A DNA stretch of 64,000 nt, from contig NW_019716262.1 in NCBI RefSeq assembly GCF_900074925.1, positions 695,351 to 759,350 on the forward strand, written 5' to 3'. This stretch comes from Ramularia collo-cygni. Its lineage: Eukaryota > Ascomycota > Dothideomycetes > Mycosphaerellales > Mycosphaerellaceae. Made by a program: the position numbers and the translations under genes. Of the stretch, positions 22,117 to 32,349 are shown one piece after another; positions within the stretch are counted from its first letter, which is position 1, and the number at the start of each line of letters is the position of its first letter. Below the pieces are notes generated by a model. That model had not been told where the DNA came from and made no database searches. It worked only from the letters and a program-made list of their open reading frames with translations.

Positions 22117-22663
22117 GGTGGATATGGTTGTGTGGTGTTGCGAGAACAGACGGACCATATTCATTCACTGCAATGCTCCCGTCGCCGATAACGATTGACC
22201 CTGGATCTGATCTCCACCCAATCTGATTGGATCGTCTAGCTGCATCGGATGCCGGCATCCAGCGCCCTAGCGCCCGAGCACGATGCAGGGATCGTCGCTT
22301 CGCGCGGCTTCGAAAAAAAATACATCGCACGGATGTGGCCAAGTCATACGACGGGTCCCGTCGAGTCGACTGGACAATGTTAGCCGGGCCCAACCTCTGC
22401 TGCTCCCCGCGTCGCATTAGTGGCCGCCGCAAGAAAGAGCAGCATCGGGTGTGCCTCTTGCAGAGTGATCGTCATGCACGCAATGCGTAATAAGAAACAG
22501 GTACTGTGGAGACTCTGGAAAAGGTTTCCAGAGCTATCAGAAAGCCTTTCACCTTCTGCCCTGCTTCTTCATTGCGTGCCGGCTAAGGGAGAGTATATGT
22601 ATTGAGGGATTTATTCTCCGGCACCAACAGCATTTCCCTTTCCCCCCTCAACCAATCCTCATC
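22117..22663. promoter_or_regulatory. divergent promoter region, DUF4202 and MFS genes
   Basis: Holds two small perfect palindromes: GGATGCCGGCATCC at 22247-22260, and arms CTCTGGAAA / TTTCCAGAG at 22513-22521 and 22525-22533. The second lies about 130 bp before the transporter ATG and could be a dimeric factor site. Confidence 0.4.
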
Positions 22664-24332
22664 ATGAGCTCCAATGGAAAAGCAGATCGCTTGGCGGAGA
22701 CGGGCAGCAACTATCCTTCGATTGCCTCATCACATGCCAAGGGAAGCAACGTGGAGATCCTCACCTTTGATGGGCCAAATGATGAGAGATGTCCCTACAA
22801 CTGGAGCCCTTCTCGCAAATGGCTCGTGGCGTCAATAGCCTTGCTTGGCACACTTACCCTACCTCTGTGAGTATCGCGGGGAGATTCTCAGGGCGACACG
22901 TGCTGATGATGTTCTCGTCAGAAACGGAACCTCAATTACGGTTGCTGCAGATGAGATCAACGCTCAATTCGGCGTGAGCGATACGTCCACCTTCACCAAC
23001 AGTTATTGGACTGTCACAAGCTGGACTCTAGGCNGAGCTGTCTTCATCATCGTTGGTCTTCCCTTGATGGAAGATACTGGTGTAAGAATAGGCTACCTAG
23101 CCAGCTACATTTGCTTTTTCCTCATGGTCATTCCCCAAGCAGTAGCGCAGAACTTTGCAACCTTGGTGGTGACTCGTTTCTTCTCGGGCGGTTTCGTTGC
23201 ACTGCTAGCCAATACGATTGCCAGTATGATTCCGGATCTGTGGGAGGGGGATGCAGCAAGAAGTCTCCCAGTTGGCCTCTACATCCTGTTCGTTTGTTGA
23301 CGATGCAACTGTGTCGAAACGATTAGCTAACGATGCTGTAGCTTCTTTCTCGTGTCGAGCACGCTGGGACCTCCTTTATTCGCCGGCGTCGTGCAGTACA
23401 CCAATTGGAGGTGGATCTTCTACATCCAGCTCATCCTATATGGCGCTCTGTTCCCCCTGTTCTTGTTCTTCGTCAAGGAGACGCGTCACCACATCATCCT
23501 CCGCCAACATGCCAAGGCCATTCGCAAACAGACCGGAAAGCCAGTGTACAGCGCCGAAGAGGTCGACTCCCCACCCCTGCGTACGAGAATGTATGAAGCC
23601 GTCACGCGACCCGGAAAACTCCTCTGCACCGAACCTGTACTCATGTGCTGTACACTCTGGTCGGCGTTTAGCTTCGGCACCGTGTTCTTCTTCACTCAAT
23701 CAGTCGAACAGGTCTACCAAGGCCTGTACGGATGGTCGGAATTCCAGTGCGGATATGTGCAAGGTGCTGTAGTGATTGGCGAGATTCTGGGCTGGGTTGC
23801 ATCTCTCTACGGATCACACCTCTTCCTCAAGTCTGCCGAGCGCAACACCGAAACTCCCGGACGGCCCATTCCAGAAGCCAGACTCTACGTCTCAGTATTT
23901 GGATCCTTCTTTGGCATCACCGGCGGCATGTTCGTATACGCATGGACCTCCTATCCCCACATTCACTGGATCGCCCCAACAATAGGCCTAGCCATGGTTG
24001 GCTTTGGTATTCAAATCGTCGTTTCAGCCGTCGCGGACTACGTAACAGATGCGTATGCCGACTCTGGCGTAGCCGGCTCAGCGATCAGTGCAGTCGCTGC
24101 TGGTGAAGATGTCGTAGCCGGCTTACTTCCGCTGGCGACGCAATCAATGTACAAGACATTGGGTTTCAATTGGGCCAGCACTCTTCTTGGACTCATCGCT
24201 CTGTTGATAAGTTTTGCGCCCGTGATTTTCATCTGGAAAGGACAGCAGATCAGAGAACGAAGCGAGTTTATGAAATCAGCGGGAAAGAACGGGTTGCGAA
24301 ATAGTGATGAGACGACTTTGTCAGAAAAGTGA
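22664..24332 (+). CDS. MFS multidrug-type transporter (DHA1 family)
   Basis: Exons 22664-22866, 22922-23287, 23342-24332 give 519 residues. A plasma-membrane proton antiporter of the fungal drug/polyamine group is likely: the DERCPYNWSPSRKW entry before the first membrane helix is typical of DHA1 pumps, followed by about twelve hydrophobic segments. Between helices 6 and 7 lies a basic loop with VKETRHHIILRQHAK, a family hallmark. The first intron interrupts helix 1 (LPL|NGTSITVA). Donor of the second intron is GTTCGT, a weak form. Substrate could be a fungicide, polyamine or own metabolite; the neighbours give no clue. N at 23034. Confidence 0.9.
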
Positions 24333-24449
24333 GGTAGAGACTGGAAACAACAGTGTCATTCAATGTTCATCAGAGAGACGTCGATCAAGGATGGGAAAGC
24401 ATATTAGTGAATCTTCTAATGATGAATTGTATGCGTACAGCCAAAAGCT

Positions 24450-25438
24450 TCATTTCTCGGGCCAACCAGGTCCGTCATGCTCAGCCAGTTCCTTGTTGGT
24501 CCAATCCCAAAGCTCATCCGTCAACTTTTGACTGGTCGCGTTTTGCGTGCGGTATTTATTTATCCCAACCGGTTCATAATACTCTCCGTTCTTGATACTG
24601 CTTTTCTCGGCAACTGCAGTCCAGAGACCACTTCTTGCCCCCTTTTCCACCGAAACTGCCGTGAGCCAAACGACCAATTTGGCAATAAGATTCAGTATCA
24701 TGCTGACACCATCTGCTTTCTGCCAGATTTCGCTCTTCACGGTCCCCGGATGATGGCTCGTTGTCGTGATTTCAGGATATACTTGTGCCAATTTACGTGC
24801 GAAGAGAATGTTTGCCAGCTTTGAATGGCCAGAGCGGGCCATTGGACTCATAGACTCCGCTGTAGTTTTCATCAAGTCCAGTTGAAGACCTTTTTTGGGC
24901 GCCAGTTTGTGGGCACCAATACCCGTCGTGACCAGTACACGTACATCTGAATCTGGAAGCTTCTGCGTGGCGAGTAGCGTGGGCATCAAGAGCTGGGTGA
25001 GGAGAGTGTGGCCGACGTGATTGATGCCAAAATGAGCCTCGAATCCATCTTCTGTGAGACTAGGCGCTATACCAGCAACACCGGCATTAAGGAATAGAAG
25101 ATCAAGGCGAGTGCTCATGGAGTCAAATTCTGCCGCGCATTTCCTGATGCTGGCAAAAGAGGACAGATCCAGTTGCAGGGGNGTGATTTTCGCATTCGGA
25201 TGTTGCTTGTGAATGGAGTCGATGAGTGCTTGTGCAGCGGGCATCCTTCGCGCGCAGAGATATATGCATTCTGGATTGTGAGCTGCTAGAGCTCTGACAT
25301 ATTCGGCCCCGATTCCCGCGTTTCCTGGCAGCTGTTAGCTCCTCATTCGCCATAGAATGGATCAAACATGCCTCCTGTGACGAGGACTACCTTCCCTTCG
25401 AGNGAGGGAATGTCTTTACTGAGATTGAACGCGACCAT
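24450..25438 (-). CDS. short-chain dehydrogenase/reductase with altered active site
   Basis: Exons 25372-25438 and 24450-25324 encode 313 residues. The intron begins with GC instead of GT; only this junction rebuilds the cofactor motif VTGGNAGIG. Other SDR blocks: LQLDLSSFASIRK, LFLNAGVAG and NHVGHTLLTQLL. At the catalytic site the family pattern Y-x-x-S-K reads S-G-H-S-K (Ser187, Lys191), so the usual Tyr is missing, and the preceding catalytic Ser region reads VTTGIGAHK. The fold and NAD(P) site are intact, so it may bind cofactor and be catalytically weak or use a different mechanism. It resembles retinol-dehydrogenase-like fungal SDRs. N at 25182 and 25403. Confidence 0.86.
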
Positions 25439-26866
25439 CGCGTGGGCAAAGTTGGCTGATGGCAGTGATCTCAGTGCGCGGATGGAAGACGTGTGCAAAG
25501 TGAGAGAGGGTGTAATCTAGGGGCGGTTGACTCCACTCAAGTACACCTCTTGCTTCTTTCCGCGATTTCGCTTGCATGGCAGTGCTATCTGTACCATCCT
25601 CCTGGCCGCGACTTGATTGGCTGCACCCAGGCGATGCTGAGAAACGACGGAGTGGGAATCAGGTCAATGCCGTCTCATCGCCATAGAGCCAAGAGCAGCG
25701 CTGTGCAAAGTACCCGATCCCGCTCTCAGACTATCAGTTCGCGATTGGATTGGTCGTGATGCCTGTCTTTCTCCCACCATAGCCCGGGATGTAGCCGGCC
25801 GGGTCGCCAAGAGCCCAGGGGTCGACCCATGGCCGCTGAGAGTAGGAAGTTACGTCAGAGGAGGAAGACGATGTTTAATGCAGAGGGAGTAGCGGGCATT
25901 AATTCGGTGCACGGAAATGTCGTCCTTTGCCCGTTCCGTGAGTAGATATGTCACATTGTGCCAGATGTAGCCAACGTTGCCCATCCGTGTGAAGTCAGTC
26001 CTTTGGGCATTCGGGTATCACCGTGCAAATGAGCAATGTGGAGTATTGAGCATAGAAGTAAATGATCAGGTTTCGAAGACATACCACTGCATCCTAAGCT
26101 GCTGGAGCAAATCAGCAATCAGCGACGGTATCTTGAACCGCGTTTTACATCCACTCAAGGTTCGACATTGCGAAATATCAACTAGAGGCTCGCGCCTCGC
26201 GATAGGTGGTCGGATCCGCGCCGCCAATGTTGAGTCGGTGGTCGGATTCTCACTGCTAGTGTCACAACGGTGGTCGGTTTTGCGCTACCAAAATCGCGAC
26301 AGCAGTCCGTGCGTTGTACAAGAGTTGAAAAGAGGGGGATTGGCGCGTATTCAGATGGACGGCGTTTTCGTCACTGTAACCAGTCATCATGGTATAGCAC
26401 AGCCAAAGCATCCTACTCGTATCCGTCAGGTACGGGCGCTGCGTTGACTTCTGCGATGGATATCTTCCAATGGATGATGTGTCTTGCAGAGGAACGTCCA
26501 GTGAATGCCACCCTTCGTTGGCCAATCGCGAAATGGGTTTCGAAGGAGGCGTTCGGTCCAAGCAGCTTGTCAGATCGTCGCTTCGGACCGTGCTTGCGAC
26601 AGACGAGACTCAGGAGGCCGAAGTACCCCTGGAAAATGGTATGTGGATACCTCGCGGCCCGGCGCCAAAGTTGCGGGATCGCGGGCTGATGTTAAAGGCA
26701 CATTAGCATTACATTCGAATAATCTATCATTCCAGTGCGCATGTGCACAAAACGACAGGTCCATTCCCCCCAAGCTCCGCGCTCAAAATCGAAACCATCA
26801 ATCAACTGCACTTGATTCCTTCAACGGTGGACGCCCACCAATCGCTGTGCACATTGAATGAGATCG
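25439..26866. other. intergenic region, no gene supported
   Basis: Upstream of the SDR and downstream of the elongase. Several plus-strand frames of 80-150 codons exist but lack any family resemblance. A CRE-like TTACGTCA lies at 25850-25857, 412 bp before the SDR start. Confidence 0.5.
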
Positions 26867-29128
26867 TCAGCGTTCAGCTTGCTTGACAGATTCCTCCACG
26901 GCTTGCTGGACATCCTCTCCAGCGTCCCTCGCTTTTGCCACTACATCCGCGGCCTTCTCCGCTGTGAAGTCCACAATGGCTCCAGATTTGCCCTGGTCTC
27001 TGTCAGTTTCGGTACTCGCATATCGCATTTCACGCTCACGTCCACGTCAAGCGTGTTCCGCTGTCTGCTTTTGGGGGATTGAATACTTACCATAGCGTCC
27101 GTGTCCTCGTCTTCTTTACGCGGGAACCAGGGGATGGAGTCGCTAGACTCTGTCATGCTATACTCAGCCTTGACGCCTGGTCGCAGATCTTGACTGGCCT
27201 GCATGATGTCGTCTTGCTTGGAAGCAGACTCGGTTGCAGGATCAGAACCAGAAGTGAGCGCGCTCGCATTCAAGTCTTCTTCTGCTTTGAAACCTGGCCG
27301 TGCAGCTTGTGAGTCTGCTAGAACCTTCTCCTGCGTTTGGGCAGACTCGCTCGCATCNCTGGACTCAGACTTGATCATAGACGCATCTGCCAGCTCTTGC
27401 GACTTCTCTTTCAGGCTCTCGGCTCCGTTGTTGATCGACTTCTTGGACTTCTCTGACAGATCTTGCGTCTTCTTTTGCGCCTTCTGCGAAAGATCTTTGG
27501 CCTTCGTCTGAGCCTTCTCCGATAGTTCGCCAGCCTTCTGCTGGACAGACCTCGCCTCCTTTAGCGTGCCATCTTTCAACGCCTTCATGTCTTTGCGGAG
27601 AATCTCATCTTCGAGCTTGGAGATCTTGTCCTCCGCTCTTCGGCCGGTCTGTTCAATCTTTTCCTCGGTCTTAATCTTCGCTTCTTTGCCAGAATCCCGT
27701 GTCTGCTTAGCAGCTTGTCTGATGTTGCGAGGCTTACCATAGTTGGTGTACGCGCGGACAAAGAATCGTCCAAAGAGCCAGGTTAGGGGTGCAAGGTAGA
27801 AAAGGTTTAGGTAGATGGCAAAAGCTTCGCCCGAAGTATCAATGCAGTTGACTTTGGTCAATTCTGTACGCCACTTTGTCTCATACGAAGGCTCCGTACG
27901 CTCATTAAACGCCTGGATCTGTTCATGAATGATCTCGTTGAGTGGCTCGCCCTGTTTGTTCGTTACGTGCTCTGCAATGCCCTCTTCTCCGATGGCCCGC
28001 AAGATGATCTTCTTGGCGAGAGCGAGCAGCGTTCCAGAAGCAGCTGGCGATTCGATCACTTTGGACGCCGTCGAGGAGGCCGCAGAAGCAGCAGAGCTGA
28101 CACTGGATACCGCGGCTTTTACGACAGAGGCTACCTGGTACGGTGTGGCGATTGGCACATCATATTTGATGAAGAGATGAGCGGCGGCGTAGGAGGCTCC
28201 CCAGATGAATTGGGCGATTTGCATCGTGGTTAGAAGTCGCTTGAGAGGGGTTGGAACGCGAATTCCAACAGCACTTATCGTGAAGTAAGTGTACTTTAGC
28301 TTGGTCAGCTCCCGGTCAATTGTTCGGATGTCATCAGCGACTTACCATCAAACCGTGAATGAACGAATTGACGAATACAAACATCCAGATGGGGGGACTC
28401 ATGTAGCGAATGCCAGCCCACATGCACAGCATGGCTCCAGCATGATGATATGTCTGCAGAGTCGCGCTGCGCTTGCCCTTGGAAAGAATGATCAAAGTGT
28501 CCAAGACCTCGTAGAACTTGCTGACGTAGAACATCCAGCCCCAGAAGGCCAAACCCTCATTCCACAGGCGGCCCACATCCATGGGGTCTGGGTTACCATC
28601 ATACCCCAGCTTGATAGCAGTGTTCTTCACCTCCCAGATGTTGACTGTTGCATTGTACGTAGCAGCGTCACCAAGTCCTCGCGGACCGTGAATCTTGCAA
28701 AAGGCATCGGCGACTCCGGCTAGGCCTGTGTTGCTACCGGCTTCGGGCCATACCTGGATAGCGGCGCGAAGCATGGCGAAAAAGGTAGCGGCGGAGTAAA
28801 TTGTAAGCAAAGCATTGTGGGCAACGACGAAGCGCTTGAACAGCGGTGACCTGGATATGGCCCATGGCTTGTGGTCGCGACGCTCATTGTAGGCGTTGAG
28901 GTAGAGAACGCTGACGACGTATATGCTCGCAATGGTAATGGGAACTGCAGGATGTAGTGCAGCGTTGAACAGGTCCTTGTCGATGCCGAATGGCGAGCGG
29001 AATGTGCGCTCACCGATGGGCGGCGGCAGCGCATTGGGACGCGTCAGTGGCCAACCAAAGGAGAAGGAAGGCGGCGTGGTGAGGTGCACATGCGGTCCGA
29101 CATCTCCGCTGCTCAATTTCCAGTCCAT
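26867..29128 (-). CDS. fatty-acid elongase (ELO family) with long charged C-terminal tail
   Basis: Exons 28346-29128, 27091-28293 and 26867-26992, all joined in phase 0, give 703 residues. ELO condensing enzymes extend acyl-CoA chains in the endoplasmic reticulum. The core has FYVSKFYEVLDT and the histidine box as QTYHH at residues 225-229 (Q in place of the first H), a variant known from some polyunsaturated-type and fungal elongases. Membrane helices continue to about residue 430. After that comes a tail of about 270 residues, rich in Lys, Glu, Ala and Ser with repeats such as KAGELSEKAQTKAKDLSQKA, resembling late-embryogenesis proteins and likely coiled or disordered. Usual elongases are near 300-350 residues, so the tail is extra. 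The ATG at 29128 (MDWKLSSG) is chosen over an upstream TTG. N at 27358. Confidence 0.88.
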
Positions 29129-29540
29129 GGCGCGCGGACAATCTTCGTCACGGTGCGTTGATCGCAAGTGCTCTAATGCAAGGTTCTTATTGTTTCAAGC
29201 TCGCGCGGGCCGCGCAAGGTCGCTTTTGTAGTTGCGCCAAGAGTCGCGGTGTGTCACTCCGCGTCGTGAATTATTGAAAAGTTCGTCTGTCGAGAGGGTC
29301 GTTGAAGAGGATGTAAAAGTTGACAAGAAAGGCGCGTCCTTCGCTCGTCCCAACATTTCGTACCTGCCTTGGAGCGCGCTAGGGCTACCAGCTTTTGAGA
29401 TCAGACGGGATCAGTGACGTCAGGTCGCGTCGGGAAAGTTTAATCGACTGTACACAGCATCATCACATCGCTTTCACAATCACGCATTACTTTTCTGGTC
29501 ACATTCCAATTTTCATTCCCAAGTCGTCAGCTCAAACAAG
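29129..29540. promoter_or_regulatory. divergent promoter, elongase and small hydrophilic protein
   Basis: 412 bp between two start codons, with a perfect CRE octamer inside (29415-29422). The right end is CT/CA-rich like a fungal 5' UTR. Confidence 0.5.
29415..29422. promoter_or_regulatory. CRE octamer TGACGTCA
   Basis: Perfect palindromic ATF/CREB site, 119 bp before the ATG of the small hydrophilic gene and 287 bp before the elongase ATG. In fungi this site is bound by Atf1/AtfA-type bZIP factors in stress responses. Confidence 0.6.
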
Positions 29541-29852
29541 ATGTCACAAGGACAAAAGGCAGCCGATGAGATCAAAGGGGGCTTCAAGGCAATCGGTGTA
29601 TGTGATAGCAATAGACATAATGAAGAGATCTGCTGGCTAACCAGGTCAAAGGATCTTGGCGAGGGCATTCGAAAGAATGTCAACAGTTTCGCTGATAATC
29701 TCGCTGATGGAAAGACACACGAGAGTACTGGCTTTTCCTCGGACGCAAAGGCTGCTGGCGAACAAGTCAACAAAGGGCTTGAGAATGCAGGGAAAACAGG
29801 CAATGTAACGACGGGAACCACTTATACCAAAGATACCAGCGGCTCGCATTGA
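29541..29852 (+). CDS. small hydrophilic stress-type protein
   Basis: Exons 29541-29597 and 29652-29852 give 85 residues. The intron (54 nt, branch GCTAAC, acceptor AAAG) is a multiple of three without a stop, so an unspliced 103-residue form is also open. The spliced protein, MSQGQKAADEIKGG then DLGEGIRKNVNSFADN, is Gly/Lys/Asp/Asn-rich with no Cys or membrane segment, like small LEA or conidiation-associated proteins. Function not known. A CRE site stands 119 bp upstream, and only 39 bp separate its stop from that of the converging NTF2-like gene. Confidence 0.7.
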   Translation: MSQGQKAADEIKGGFKAIGVCDSNRHNEEICWLTRSKDLGEGIRKNVNSFADNLADGKTHESTGFSSDAKAAGEQVNKGLENAGKTGNVTTGTTYTKDTSGSH

Positions 29853-29891
29853 CCAGATCGAGCTATTGTAAGATTTCAGCGAAGATACAGT

Positions 29892-30536
29892 TCAAAGATC
29901 CTTCACAGGCGCATCTCCCTTGACATCGCCACTTCCATACTTTCTCACTTCCTCCTTTGCAGCACCCTTATCCTTCTCGAAATACGCCACCTCATCGCTC
30001 GACATGATCTTGCTGACGTTATCAGCCTGCCACTTCTTGAAAGTGAATCCTGGGCCCTCGTGACTGTAGTCCTTCTCGTTCGCTTGGTCTTTATGATATT
30101 TCACTTGAATGAAATCGCTGTCCACGGTCGCCGGATCCAAACTCAAGCTCACCAGCGCGTTTATCGTTGCGGTCTTGGGAATGAGTTTGAACGTCCACGA
30201 TTGCTCGTTCTTGAATTGAATGAGATTTGGCTCGTTGACGACAATTTCGTAACCCTCGTTCTTGGAGGCTTTGAAAAACTTGGGCAGGGCGAACCATTGG
30301 CCAGCCATCTTGTATCTGTCGTTGGCATAGACAAATTGATCATCGTAGACGCAATCTGGCGTGTAACGCTCGACGCGTTTGACGGTAGGCTCGCATGAGT
30401 ACAAGGCGATGATATCGTCGATCAATGATTGGCGTGCTGGACTCAGCGGCAGTGACTTCGATGGATCGGGATGCCAATCATCGGTGGAAGACGTTTGTCG
30501 GACCTCATGCTGTTCTCCTGGGGCGTTGCTGGACAT
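29892..30536 (-). CDS. NTF2/SnoaL-like fold protein
   Basis: Intronless, 214 residues from the ATG at 30536. The segment ARQSLIDDIIALYSCEPTVK followed by YTPDCVYDDQFVYAND resembles the first helix and strand of the NTF2-like (SnoaL, DUF2358-like) cone fold, a pocket used by both enzymes and binding proteins. The C-terminus is charged (EKDKGAAKEEVRKYGSGD). No signal or membrane segment, so probably cytosolic. The biochemical role is unknown. TGACGTAA at 30709-30716 lies 173 bp upstream, matching the CRE theme of its neighbours. Confidence 0.75.
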   Translation of the reverse strand: MSSNAPGEQHEVRQTSSTDDWHPDPSKSLPLSPARQSLIDDIIALYSCEPTVKRVERYTPDCVYDDQFVYANDRYKMAGQWFALPKFFKASKNEGYEIVVNEPNLIQFKNEQSWTFKLIPKTATINALVSLSLDPATVDSDFIQVKYHKDQANEKDYSHEGPGFTFKKWQADNVSKIMSSDEVAYFEKDKGAAKEEVRKYGSGDVKGDAPVKDL

Positions 30537-31189
30537 GATCTAGTAAAGCGTTGCGAGAATCTTGAAACTTGGTGTGCGACGATGAAAAGATAAAGAAATG
30601 TGGAGGTATCGAAGCAGATATCTAGAACGCAGAGAGGCAGTCAAGAGATGGATGGCTTTGTATTGTAACCACATAGAGGGAACGAATGGAACATACCTCG
30701 CACGCTGGTGACGTAAATGATGTCGTGGAGTGCGGTCATCTCCCGTCTGGATCAGCTGCTTACTTTGTATGCGGCGTTGGGAACGCACAGTATGAGATAA
30801 TGAGATCAAAATGACGAGGATGAGGTTCGACGTGACAAAGGATTGGGCGGCGGTGAGCGGCTTCACTTGGCGCAGAATTGCAGCGTTGCTTCACTTCAGG
30901 CTGAGACCATACACTTTCTTTCGCTTAACAGTGATATTGTTGCGTATTAGCCTCGTCGCTTGTCGTCAGCCGCTATCATTCATGGCATCTTCGCAGCACT
31001 CTCGAAACTCCCATGCAGTTGGATATGCTCTGGCAGTCTCACGCATCACTTCTTTCCAGAGAGCCAATTTTTTGGCTCGCAGGAAGCCAATGGGGGTCTC
31101 TGTACGTGCTGCGTCGAGTCCTTATACAGTCGTTAAGTCGTCATCATCATCTCCATTCATCTGGGAATCCATTGCGGTCAGGTTCACCA
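30537..31189. promoter_or_regulatory. upstream region of NTF2-like gene
   Basis: No gene seen. Contains CRE-like TGACGTAA at 30709-30716. Confidence 0.45.
30709..30716. promoter_or_regulatory. CRE-like site TGACGTAA
   Basis: One base from the perfect CRE, 173 bp before the NTF2-like start codon. Confidence 0.4.
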
Positions 31190-31895
31190 TCACTTCTCCA
31201 GCGCTTGAACGGCCTCGTCAAAGTCTGCTATATCGTCTGATCTCCGTGCTGGTCCTCCCCACTTGATCATACCGTCTTCAGAGACTGCAAACGATCCTGC
31301 AGTTTGCCATCTACGCCATGCCAAAGACTATTAGAAGATGTCCTAAGGTGCTATAGAATTAATGTTTGTTACAACTCACCGGCTCCCACTTTCCGTTGGG
31401 CGATTTGATATGCCTTCCTTACTCAGGGTGTAGACACTTGATAGCGCCCGAGGGTCGAGGATGTGAGCCCAGCCTGACACACCCAATCCCTGTGGTCAAG
31501 TGTTAGGATGCGTAATAGGACAGAGGGTAAATTCGGCAACGACTGACCCATGCTGAATAGGCCTCCTTCTCGCTATCAACGATGATCCTCAAGTTTCCAG
31601 GCTCACTTCCGTGCTGTGGTAGAGAACTCAGCCAAGTTTGAGTGTCCTTTTCGGCAGAATGCGAGACCGCAATGAAATCAATGTCTCGATGGATTTTAGC
31701 TGCCTCTCGGATCCTAATAAAAGTCTTCTCGGCGAATGGGCATCCGCAGTGTCGTAGAAAGGTGATGATGGTGCGCTTGTTCGGCTCGAGTGTGATCAAG
31801 GGAGTGATTGGTGCCGGTTGTCCTATCTTGGGAGGCTCAGCTGTCTCCGGGTTGCTGGGAGTGAGCCATGAGTAGAACTCAGAAGTGATTGTCAT
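31190..31895 (-). CDS. peroxiredoxin-like (AhpC/TSA-type) protein
   Basis: Exons 31548-31895, 31380-31489, 31190-31310 encode 192 residues. Thioredoxin-fold signs: IGQPAPITPLITL, then TIITFLRHCGCPFAEKTF, with Cys50 and Cys52 in the position of a peroxidatic or redox pair, DFIAVSHSAEKDT, and the C-terminal block AGSFAVSEDGMIKWGGPA restored by the splice 31380/31310. This places it in the AhpC/TSA group, probably reducing peroxides with thiols. It diverges from the OsmC gene, another thiol peroxidase family, across a shared 454-bp promoter. No targeting signal. Confidence 0.87.
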
Positions 31896-32349
31896 CTTGC
31901 GATAGAGTCCGGTGGATTGATGCGAATGAAAATATGACCATGGATGTATTCAGTTCACACGGCATCACATGGAGAAACGGCCAACACGGCCTCACATCCT
32001 CACGATGGGGTAAACGAAGTGACGTCATGCTACTTACTACACTAAAATACCTTTAGTTTCGTGTCGTCGTAGAACGATGTGGTGGTGTTAAGGACATTTC
32101 TTACTCAAACCGCAAGAAGTTCACATGGCAGGCCGACATGATATTGCCGGCTCCGCTCCTCCAGATACACCACACATACCTATAAGGTTGAACTCTATCG
32201 GCCTTCCCCTCTTGTCACGCCATCGCAGCCCAAGATTCGCGACATTGTGTGAATACATATGTACCATAGAGTATCAGCAGGACAGCATGCAGTTTGGATG
32301 AGTAGTCGAGGTGTGTATCTGATCATTCAACCGCAATCCCATTACAGAC
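31896..32349. promoter_or_regulatory. shared divergent promoter, peroxiredoxin-like and OsmC genes
   Basis: 454 bp between the two start codons with a perfect CRE at 32020-32027. A TTACTAC near 32034 is close to, but does not match, the Yap1 site TTACTAA. Confidence 0.55.
32020..32027. promoter_or_regulatory. CRE octamer TGACGTCA
   Basis: Perfect palindrome, 125 bp before the peroxiredoxin-like ATG and 323 bp before the OsmC ATG. Confidence 0.6.

Noticed and set aside
25977..26447. 156-codon plus-strand frame
   Set aside because: Sequence looks random, with no conserved blocks or splice context.
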